From: Acidobacteriota bacterium
Lineage (GTDB): Bacteria; Acidobacteriota; Terriglobia; Bryobacterales; Bryobacteraceae
DNA: 5,309 nucleotides
NCBI GenBank assembly: GCA_026394095.1
Contig: JAPKYY010000321.1
Location: forward strand, 1 to 5,309
Direction of reading: 5' to 3'
Positions 1 to 5,309 of the stretch are shown in pieces. Below the pieces are notes generated by a model. It was not told where the DNA came from, did no database searches, and saw only the letters and a list, made by a program, of their open reading frames with translations. Both the position numbers and the translations under genes were made by a program. Every line of letters starts with the position of its first letter. The stretch's first letter is position 1.

Positions 1-1
1 T

Positions 2-580
2 CGAAACGGCTTCTTTTACGTGTTTGACCGCACGAACGGAAAGCTATTGCTTGCCAAGCCCTTTGTGCAGCGCATGACGTGGTCGAGCGGCATTGGGACT
101 GACGGGCGTCCCGTGATGGCCAAGCCCGGCGAGCTGAGTTGCCCGGATCATGCAACTAACTGGAACGGTACCTCCTATAGCCCGGCAACCAGGCTTTACT
201 ATCTGATTGCGATCGAGAAGTGTGTGGTGAACCTCCTGCCAGGCAGTTGGAAGACGGCAAGGCCGCCCGAGGATCCAGGCAAGAAGTATTTGCGGGCTCT
301 TGATATCGAGACGGGTAAGACAGTGTGGGATGTGCCGCTGGTAGGGCCGGTAGATGGCAAGCGTGTGGCCGGGATATTAGGCACGGCGGGTGGTCTGTTG
401 TTTTATGGTGATCCGAGTGGCTACTTCATCGCCGCCGATGAGCGCGATGGCAAAACACTCTGGAAGATGCCGCTCAATGCAACGATCAAGACTTCGCCGA
501 TGACATACAGCGTGGCAGGCAAGCAGTACGTAACGTTGGCCGTGGGGTCGAATGTGATGACCTTTTCACTGTCCGATTAG
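2..580 (+). CDS. PQQ-dependent alcohol-dehydrogenase-like quinoprotein, C-terminal part (5' end outside window)
   Basis: The frame is open from the first full codon at position 2 to TAG at 578-580 and gives 192 residues. A GTG at position 20 is internal, because the recognisable motif NGFFYVFDRTNGK starts before it; the true start lies upstream. Family landmarks, in order: the NGFFYV.DR blade strand (2-10), LLLAKPFV, a Cys-Pro followed by ATNW (47-54), SYSP, the EKC segment (Cys74), the blade repeat ALDIETGKTVW (99-109), TAGGL (128-132), a second W-containing blade repeat ending LWKM (153-156), and the closing strand SPMTYSVAGKQYVTLAVGSN (165-184). These are the last blades of the eight-bladed PQQ propeller. 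Family members oxidise alcohols or related substrates in the periplasm and pass electrons to cytochrome c or quinone. The protein ends right after the propeller, so it has no C-terminal haem c domain; electrons would need a separate acceptor. The catalytic Asp, calcium site and PQQ disulfide lie upstream and cannot be judged. The substrate is unknown. The gene converges on, and overlaps by 4 bp, the minus-strand nucleotidase gene. Confidence 0.9.
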   Translation, partial: RNGFFYVFDRTNGKLLLAKPFVQRMTWSSGIGTDGRPVMAKPGELSCPDHATNWNGTSYSPATRLYYLIAIEKCVVNLLPGSWKTARPPEDPGKKYLRALDIETGKTVWDVPLVGPVDGKRVAGILGTAGGLLFYGDPSGYFIAADERDGKTLWKMPLNATIKTSPMTYSVAGKQYVTLAVGSNVMTFSLSD

Positions 581-2106
581 CTTTGGAGGCGGCCGGGTTT
601 GGGCGGGGTGATTGCCTTTGCGGCTTTGACGTAGTCGCTCACGACTTCGCTGAGTAGAGGGTCCGTCCTGACGAGCTTCCCCTTTTTGAGGGAAATGTAG
701 CCGTCGCCACCTTCTGCCATGAAGCTATTGGTGGTTACCGTGTAAGTCTTCTCGTTATCGACGGGTTGGCCGTTGATCTCGAGGCCTAGCAGCCGCTCGC
801 CGATAGCGCGCTTGAGGTCGTAACGAGCTTGAATCCCCGATACCTGAACCATTCCTGCTTTGAGCGAAAGGCCTTGTTCAACGGCTTGCCGAAGGTCGCC
901 ACCGCTCAATGCGAGGGTGACCGAGGTGTTGAGGAACGGAAATGCGTCAAGCACACGGGCGCTGTCAATGCCGCCCTGGGGGATATCGGCACGGAGGCCA
1001 CCTGCATTTGTAAGGGCGACATCGCTTTGAGCACGCTTGCGCATGGCGTCTGTCACAAGAGAGCCCAACGGGGATTCCGCATTGTACTTGCGGGTGATGG
1101 GTTCTGATGCCTGGCCAAAGACAGGCCCGATCCTGGGAGCGAGCGCCTTTTGATAGTGCGCCATGCGAGCGCTGACCGTCGGGTGGGCAGGGAGCTGGTC
1201 GCTCCAAACCTTGAGAAGCTGTACGTCGTGGCGAGTGATCCTGCGATTGTTGATGGAAAGGCGGATGCGGCCGAGTCGAGTACCGTAACCGTAGGTTTGC
1301 GTGATGATGGTGCCGGTGTCAGGGTGGAGGATGGGTTGATCGAGGCCGTGGTGGGAGTGGGCCGCGATGTAGAGATGAATACCAGGCACTTCTGCGCAGA
1401 AGCGCAGATCTTCATCTAGCGGCCGCTGGAGGGACGGCTCATTTTCTGCATCTGTCTGCATGGGGCCGGGCAAACCCATGTGCCCAAGTACGACGATGAT
1501 GTCGACTGAATCTTTGAGGGCCGCGACGCATTTGCGGGTTTCTTCCACCGGGTCTGTGAATTCCAGTTCAGTGATCTTGGAAGGCATGATGGTGTAGCGG
1601 GCCGCATTGGTGCCCATGACTCCGATCACGCCGAGGCGGATGCCGTTGCGCTCGAAAATCGAATAGGGACGAGCGAAGCGGATGCCTGTGCCACGGTGGC
1701 GGACATTGCAGCAAAGCACAGGGAAGGGGACGCGGAGGATGCCGCGGTCGAAAGCTTGCCAGCCGTAATCGAATTCGTGGTTGCCAACACCGAGGGCGTC
1801 ATAGCGCAGCAAAGTCATCATGTCGAGCAGAGCTTCGCCATTGGTCATGGCGGAGATGGTGCCGGTAAACATGTCGCCGGAGTCGAGGAGGAAGCAGGTT
1901 TTGGCTGAAGCGCGTTCTCGCTCGATCAGTGTGGCAAGATGAGCGGCACCGCCGAGTTTGGGTGAGTTGGGGAGCCAGTAAGCAGGGATCGGATCAAAAG
2001 CGCTGTGGAAGTCATTGGTGTAGAGAATCGTCAGGTCATGGCTGCCTCCGCCAAGAGTGGCGAGGGCAGATTGGGCGAAGCTGCGGCGGGTGAATAGTGA
2101 CTTCAA
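577..2106 (-). CDS. Exported bifunctional metallophosphatase / 5'-nucleotidase (UshA family)
   Basis: This is a complete 509-residue protein of normal family length. It starts at TTG (2104-2106), preceded by AAGG at 8 nt; an in-frame stop at 2125-2127 excludes a much longer start. The N terminus has a twin-arginine-like motif, TRRSFAQSAL (6-15), then a short hydrophobic stretch. The metallophosphoesterase domain (about 24-262) carries the expected metal ligands: TNDFH (Asp32, His34), SGD (Asp78), GNHEFD (Asn109, His110), GHMG (His209) and AAHSHHG (His250, His252). The C-terminal 5'-nucleotidase domain (about 328-480) has ESPLGSLVTDAM (344-355), NAGGLRADI (Arg372), PFLN (Phe391) and SFMAEGGDGY (461-470). 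Phe391 and Phe462 match the pair that stacks on the nucleotide base in UshA. All key residues are present, so it should be active, hydrolysing nucleotides, and possibly UDP-sugars or cyclic nucleotides, in the periplasm with two metal ions. The exact substrate cannot be told. It is the last gene of a probable operon, 14 bp after the 963-residue VCBS/TPR gene. I withhold ushA because the family is broad. Confidence 0.95.
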   Translation of the reverse strand: MKSLFTRRSFAQSALATLGGGSHDLTILYTNDFHSAFDPIPAYWLPNSPKLGGAAHLATLIERERASAKTCFLLDSGDMFTGTISAMTNGEALLDMMTLLRYDALGVGNHEFDYGWQAFDRGILRVPFPVLCCNVRHRGTGIRFARPYSIFERNGIRLGVIGVMGTNAARYTIMPSKITELEFTDPVEETRKCVAALKDSVDIIVVLGHMGLPGPMQTDAENEPSLQRPLDEDLRFCAEVPGIHLYIAAHSHHGLDQPILHPDTGTIITQTYGYGTRLGRIRLSINNRRITRHDVQLLKVWSDQLPAHPTVSARMAHYQKALAPRIGPVFGQASEPITRKYNAESPLGSLVTDAMRKRAQSDVALTNAGGLRADIPQGGIDSARVLDAFPFLNTSVTLALSGGDLRQAVEQGLSLKAGMVQVSGIQARYDLKRAIGERLLGLEINGQPVDNEKTYTVTTNSFMAEGGDGYISLKKGKLVRTDPLLSEVVSDYVKAAKAITPPKPGRLQS

Positions 2107-2114
2107 ATCTTCTA

Positions 2115-2118
2115 CCTT
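2115..2118 (-). promoter_or_regulatory. Ribosome binding site for the TTG start of the 5'-nucleotidase gene
   Basis: On the minus strand the 14-nt gap between the upstream TAG stop (2121-2123) and the TTG codon (2104-2106) reads AAAAGGTAGAAGAT. AAGG at 2118-2115 lies 8 nt before TTG, which is good Shine-Dalgarno spacing. A second purine run, GAAG, is only 2 nt away and too close to serve. No ATG or GTG occurs in frame between the TAA at 2125-2127 and this TTG, so this site fixes the start. Confidence 0.6.
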
Positions 2119-2120
2119 TT

Positions 2121-5012
2121 CTATTTAGCCTTGGACAAGTCTTCCAGTGCCTTGCGGGCCACACGGCTATCGGGCTGCACCTTGAGCAGGCGCTGCATGG
2201 TGTTGCGGGCATCGTCCATACGCTTCAATTGCACAAAGACTCTTCCGAGGTTCAGATATAGAAGCTCGTCGCCTGGGGCTGCGGCAATGCCTTGCTCGAG
2301 AGCACGGATTGCCTTGGCTGGGTCTCTTGCCTGCAGATAGAGGATGCCGAGATTGTTCCAGGCTGCGGAGAGCGAGGGCTTCAATCGGACGGCTTCGAGA
2401 AGGGAGCGCTCGGCTTCTGCCGAGTTGTTCCGTTTTGCCAGCGTCAGGCCGAGGCCGTTGTGGCCGTCTGCGTTAGCCGGTTCGAGTTCGAGGGCTTTTC
2501 GGAAAAAAGCTTCCGCTTGTGGAAGCTTGTCCAGCTTGTCTGATGCCTGAGCGGCATTGAGCAAAACGTAAGCCAGGCCACTCTTGGCTGCTAGAGCCTG
2601 CTCGAAATATTGGAGTGCCGTCTTGTAGTCTTCGCGGGCCATGGCGACACCGCCAAATTCGTTCCATGCTTCGGCTGAACGAGGATCGAGGCGCAGTGCT
2701 TCTTCCAGCAGGCCCGTCGCTTTGTCCAGGCGATTGGCTTCCCGATGGATTTGCGCTACCAACACCATTGTGCGAATGTTGGCTGGTTGCCGGCGCAGCA
2801 CGGCTTCAAGGTAAGGCAGGGCTTGCTCCGGATAACCACACCAGAGCAGCGATGCGCCCAGCTTGAAGAAGTCTCGACGGGCCTTTGCCGGAGGGCGCGG
2901 CGTGGCCATGTCTGCCCTCACTTGTTCAGCAGAAGGGGGCTTCGCGTAGATCTTGATTGCGTGGCCCTCAGCGTTGAGCAAGAGCGAAAGAGGGACTTCA
3001 AGCGGAGCCCGGTACTCAAAGAGGTAGCGACGGAAAAGCGAGTAAGCGGCAAGCAGATCCGGGCTCGCGGTGCGGAGCGTAAACAGGCCGGGGACTTTAC
3101 CTGGTTCTGGAAGTGGCACTGCTGGAGCAGAAAACGGCCTTCTCTCGACGGGGCCGCCTTCGCGAATTTCATACACTGCGTTGGCTGTCAGATTCTCCAG
3201 CTTTTGCTCAAGGCCACTGGGCCACAGGATGCTGATCGACTCGGCTGTTGTTTTGTTGCTCAATCCGAAGTGCAAGGTCTTGGCGTGCTGCGAAAGATAG
3301 CCAGAACCAGCCGTGATCCACTTCGTCTGGCCATCGACAGTGATGCGGGCACCGATCGCATCGCGATTCGATTTTGTGCCGATGAGCCGGAAGGCAATCC
3401 GCTGGCGGGCCTGGCCCGCGCGATTCTGGAAGACTCGTAATTGTGGCCCGAGGCGGCTCTTCACCAACAGATCAAGACACCCGTCACCGTCGATGTCCGT
3501 GATGGCAAAGGCGCGCGAATCCCCCGCAAAGGCAAGCCCCGATTCTACTGAGGCGTCGCGATAAGTGTCGCCGTCAGGCGCGTAGAAAACGTTCGGCTCG
3601 TTTCCGTTCCAGCTATAACCTTCACGGATAAACTGATTGATCGCATTCCAGCCGTTTTCATAGGGGCCGGAAGCGATGGCTGTTGCTGGAGTCTTTGCCA
3701 CCACCTGACGCCAGAAGAAGCCCATCAGATCGGGCTGCTTCGGCCCAGTCATCATGCCGCAAGTGAGAAACAATTCTGAGCGGCCATCATTGTCGAAATC
3801 TGCAGCATCGGCAGACCAGCCCCAGCGGCCCATCTCGATACCGCGAGTTTCAGCCTGAAACTTTCCACCCCCCAGGTTTCTGTAAAAGCTGTTGCCTTTG
3901 GTATGTCCGCGCCAGGCGTCATTGAAGGGATGAGGGAAGTTTTTGTGACGAACGATTTGTTGGCCGACTGCGGTCCACATATTGGCAACGTAGAGGTCTG
4001 GCCGGCCATCTCCGTCTTGATCGAACCAGGCCGCGCTCATGCCCGGGCCGATGTCTTCAACACCACTGGCGGCCGCGACATCACGAAACTGACCGCGCTG
4101 GTTTTGATAGAGATTATTGCGGCCAAAGTCATTGGCAACGTAGAGACTGGGCCAACCGCTGCCATCGTAGTCGCACCAGGCTGGCGCAAAGCTATAGCGA
4201 TTGTTGTTTTCGTTGATGCCTGAGGATAAGGTGGTGTCTTCAAAGTAGCCACTACCATCGGCATTAAGACGGTTGCGAAAGAGAAAGTTGGCTGGCCCGT
4301 TCTGAGCATCGAAATATGGAACTGGATAGCGAAACTGTGCTTCGGTTTGGAAGAAGCTGTAGGTGCAGAGGTAGAGGTCGAGTTTGCCGTCACGGTCGTA
4401 ATCAGCCGCTGCCATTCCGGTGAAGCCACCTTGAGGGGCCTGTGCAAATCGAAATGCATCGGGTACTGGAGTGAAGTTCCCTTTGCCGTCGTTGAGAAAA
4501 AGCAGTGGCCCGGACCCGCGCAGGACAATCAGATCCTGACGCCCGATGTTGCGGAGATCGAGGAAAAGAGCGGACGAGGTATCGTCTTCTATGTCCACCC
4601 CGGCGGATACTTCAACAAGCTTGCCCTCCTGCCAGCGAAATAGCAGGTTTCGCAGACCCGATGGTTGGCAAACATAGATTTCATCGCGGCCATCGTTGTC
4701 GATGTCACCTACCGCGATCCCGTTGTTGCCGTAGATATCAATCCCAGAAGATGCGTCCAGGCTGGCCATCCAGTAAGGGATGCCTTTGGAGAGTTGATCT
4801 GAATTGAGTACGGTGCCAGTGATGTCAGCGAATCTGCCGTCGCGTCTCGGTGGATAAACAGGCATCGGAGGGTCAGGCGGGAATTCGTCATGGCCGCTTT
4901 CAATCAACGGCAGGTAAGGGAAATAAGGCGGGTTGTTGCGATAGGTGATGGATTCCGCACGGGCCGGCGAAGCAAACAAGCAGGACAGCGCAAATAAGTG
5001 ACGTCGTGTCAT
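2121..5012 (-). CDS. Exported VCBS/FG-GAP - ASPIC/UnbV - TPR protein (CRTAC1-like family)
   Basis: This is a complete 963-residue protein from ATG to TAG. The start is supported by a signal peptide directly behind it: basic MTRRH, a hydrophobic core, and cleavage after ARA at about residue 19. A Pro/Tyr-rich linker follows (28-56). Residues 97-530 form a VCBS/FG-GAP region with Dx[DN]xDG calcium loops at 103 (DIDNDGRDE), 204 (DYDRDGKLD), 331 (DQDGDGRPD), 405 (DFDNDGRSE) and 506 (DIDGDGCLD), plus degenerate copies near 152 and 281. The ASPIC/UnbV domain (550-617) has NRDAIGARITVDG, GSGYLSQ, LHFGL and ILWPSGL. Residues 650-702 resemble the C-terminal half of a thioredoxin fold without CxxC. About seven TPRs (711-948) follow, with typical endings such as ALRLDP and ALELEP. 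VCBS/UnbV proteins are exported and are thought to bind calcium and partners through a beta-propeller; TPRs are binding scaffolds. No catalytic motif is visible, so a binding or scaffold role in the periplasm is an inference. It lies between a TPR gene and a 5'-nucleotidase gene, each 14 bp away. No Shine-Dalgarno is seen before ATG, so coupling to the upstream gene is likely. Confidence 0.92.
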   Translation of the reverse strand: MTRRHLFALSCLFASPARAESITYRNNPPYFPYLPLIESGHDEFPPDPPMPVYPPRRDGRFADITGTVLNSDQLSKGIPYWMASLDASSGIDIYGNNGIAVGDIDNDGRDEIYVCQPSGLRNLLFRWQEGKLVEVSAGVDIEDDTSSALFLDLRNIGRQDLIVLRGSGPLLFLNDGKGNFTPVPDAFRFAQAPQGGFTGMAAADYDRDGKLDLYLCTYSFFQTEAQFRYPVPYFDAQNGPANFLFRNRLNADGSGYFEDTTLSSGINENNNRYSFAPAWCDYDGSGWPSLYVANDFGRNNLYQNQRGQFRDVAAASGVEDIGPGMSAAWFDQDGDGRPDLYVANMWTAVGQQIVRHKNFPHPFNDAWRGHTKGNSFYRNLGGGKFQAETRGIEMGRWGWSADAADFDNDGRSELFLTCGMMTGPKQPDLMGFFWRQVVAKTPATAIASGPYENGWNAINQFIREGYSWNGNEPNVFYAPDGDTYRDASVESGLAFAGDSRAFAITDIDGDGCLDLLVKSRLGPQLRVFQNRAGQARQRIAFRLIGTKSNRDAIGARITVDGQTKWITAGSGYLSQHAKTLHFGLSNKTTAESISILWPSGLEQKLENLTANAVYEIREGGPVERRPFSAPAVPLPEPGKVPGLFTLRTASPDLLAAYSLFRRYLFEYRAPLEVPLSLLLNAEGHAIKIYAKPPSAEQVRADMATPRPPAKARRDFFKLGASLLWCGYPEQALPYLEAVLRRQPANIRTMVLVAQIHREANRLDKATGLLEEALRLDPRSAEAWNEFGGVAMAREDYKTALQYFEQALAAKSGLAYVLLNAAQASDKLDKLPQAEAFFRKALELEPANADGHNGLGLTLAKRNNSAEAERSLLEAVRLKPSLSAAWNNLGILYLQARDPAKAIRALEQGIAAAPGDELLYLNLGRVFVQLKRMDDARNTMQRLLKVQPDSRVARKALEDLSKAK
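2907..3065 (-). other. Thioredoxin-like remnant segment inside the VCBS/UnbV/TPR protein
   Basis: These bases encode residues 650-702 of the 963-residue protein, between the UnbV domain and the TPRs. The pattern VPLSLLLNAEGHAIKIY (673-689) looks like the cis-proline strand of thioredoxin/redoxin proteins: cis-Pro, then a hydrophobic strand, an Asn/Asp-x-x-Gly turn and a second strand. A helix-like stretch, AAYSLFRRYLFEYR (655-668), comes before it. The active-site half is missing: the UnbV domain ends about 30 residues earlier and leaves only a Pro-rich linker, and no CxxC occurs there. The match is by pattern recognition and needs structural confirmation. Confidence 0.45.
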
Positions 5013-5026
5013 TAGAGCAAAGAGCG

Positions 5027-5309
5027 TTACTGTAGCTTCTGGAATGCGGCCATGTGGCTGCTTGCTTTCTCATGTTGCCCCATCGCGCGATAAAGCGAAG
5101 CGAGGCGGTAATGGGCAATCGAGGTGCCGGGCTTAAGCGTCAATACTTTTTCCAGCGCTTCGATTGCTGCAGGGCGGTCTCCCGTTCTTGTGTAGATGCG
5201 GCTCAGTTCGATAAGCGGGGCAGTGGCTGCCGGGTCGAGGGCAACGGACTTCTTCAGTAATTCGATGCTGGTGGATTCCTGATCCCGGGTCAATCGTGCG
5301 CGGTAATAG
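5027..5309 (-). CDS. TPR protein, C-terminal part (5' end outside window)
   Basis: The minus-strand frame is open from the right edge of the window to TAA at 5027-5029 and gives 93 residues. A TTG at 5291-5293 is probably not the start: the codons before it (reading YYRAR) continue a TPR helix, and no stop intervenes. At least two full TPRs are seen, one containing LIELSRIYTRTGDRPAAIEA and ending VLTLKPG, the other containing HYRLASLYRAMGQHEKASSH. The tail of an earlier repeat (LLKKSVALDP) precedes them. The last repeat runs almost to the C terminus, with no further domain. TPRs bind other proteins; nothing here indicates a catalytic role, and domains or an export signal in the missing N-terminal part cannot be judged. 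It is 14 bp upstream of the 963-residue VCBS/UnbV/TPR gene on the same strand and is probably co-transcribed with it. Confidence 0.85.
   Translation of the reverse strand, partial: YYRARLTRDQESTSIELLKKSVALDPAATAPLIELSRIYTRTGDRPAAIEALEKVLTLKPGTSIAHYRLASLYRAMGQHEKASSHMAAFQKLQ

Noticed and set aside
281..289. Chance that the dehydrogenase fragment is a pseudogene because it begins at the window edge
   Set aside because: The frame is open from the edge to a natural stop with all C-terminal blade motifs in order; truncation is due to the window, not to mutation.
560..620. Possible terminator at the convergent junction
   Set aside because: The GC-rich stretch after 585 does not form a convincing stem and has no T-run on either strand.
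1053..1415. Open frame of 120 codons on the - strand inside the nucleotidase gene
   Set aside because: It is out of frame with a gene whose motifs are continuous on both sides, so it is a shadow and not evidence of a frameshift.
2107..2140. Possible -35/-10 pair (TTGTCC, 18 nt, TAGAAG) before the nucleotidase gene
   Set aside because: Each box matches only 4 of 6 consensus bases, and the -10 would touch the start codon. A 14-bp junction in an operon explains the region better.
2131..2145. Small inverted repeat CTTG-GA-CAAG near the end of the large gene
   Set aside because: A 4-bp stem with a 2-nt loop inside coding sequence, with no T-run, is too weak for a terminator or operator.
2745..3440. 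Open frame of 231 codons on the + strand
   Set aside because: It lies wholly antisense to the VCBS/UnbV/TPR gene, has no recognisable domain, and has an Arg/Cys/Gly-rich composition typical of a shadow frame. The minus-strand frame has clear UnbV and TPR motifs through the same bases.
4037..4528. Open frame of 163 codons on the - strand
   Set aside because: It is an alternative frame inside the VCBS region; its Ser/Thr/Ala-rich translation has no domain, while the main frame has DxDxDG loops here.
4977..4985. Lipobox-like ALSC in the signal peptide of the large protein
   Set aside because: The residues before Cys11 do not fit L-[AST]-[GA]-C, and the ARA site at 17-19 gives a normal signal peptidase I cleavage.

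Overview
The window holds four protein-coding genes and almost no non-coding DNA. One gene runs on the + strand and three on the - strand. Both terminal genes are cut by the window edges. I see no RNA genes, mobile elements or CRISPR arrays. The gene families are typical of a Gram-negative soil or sediment bacterium with a large secretome: a PQQ-dependent dehydrogenase, an exported VCBS/ASPIC-UnbV protein fused to TPRs, TPR proteins, and exported enzymes with twin-arginine-like N termini. The combination and protein style most resemble Acidobacteriota of the Bryobacterales/Solibacterales type. That placement is from memory of family style, not from a search; Verrucomicrobiota or Planctomycetota cannot be excluded.

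Layout: (1) positions 2-580, + strand, C-terminal 192 residues of a PQQ-dependent alcohol-dehydrogenase-like quinoprotein; its 5' part lies left of the window. (2) 577-2106, - strand, a complete exported 5'-nucleotidase / metallophosphatase of the UshA family with its metal and substrate motifs intact. Its stop codon overlaps the stop codon of gene 1 tail to tail. (3) 2121-5012, - strand, a 963-residue exported protein made of a signal peptide, a VCBS/FG-GAP propeller-like region, an ASPIC/UnbV domain, a short thioredoxin-like remnant and about seven TPRs. (4) 5027-5309, - strand, the C-terminal 93 residues of a TPR protein whose start lies right of the window.

The three minus-strand genes are separated by two gaps of exactly 14 bp and are most simply read as one operon, transcribed TPR protein -> VCBS/UnbV/TPR protein -> 5'-nucleotidase. 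Its promoter must lie beyond the right edge. The two complete products both look exported, so the operon probably serves the cell envelope or periplasm: a calcium-binding propeller plus TPR scaffold, with an enzyme releasing phosphate or nucleosides from nucleotides. The scaffold's partner or substrate cannot be read from the sequence. The PQQ dehydrogenase belongs to a separate, converging transcription unit.

The item most worth a second look is the thioredoxin-like segment between the UnbV and TPR regions of the 963-residue protein. It appears to keep the cis-proline half of the fold but to lack the CxxC half.
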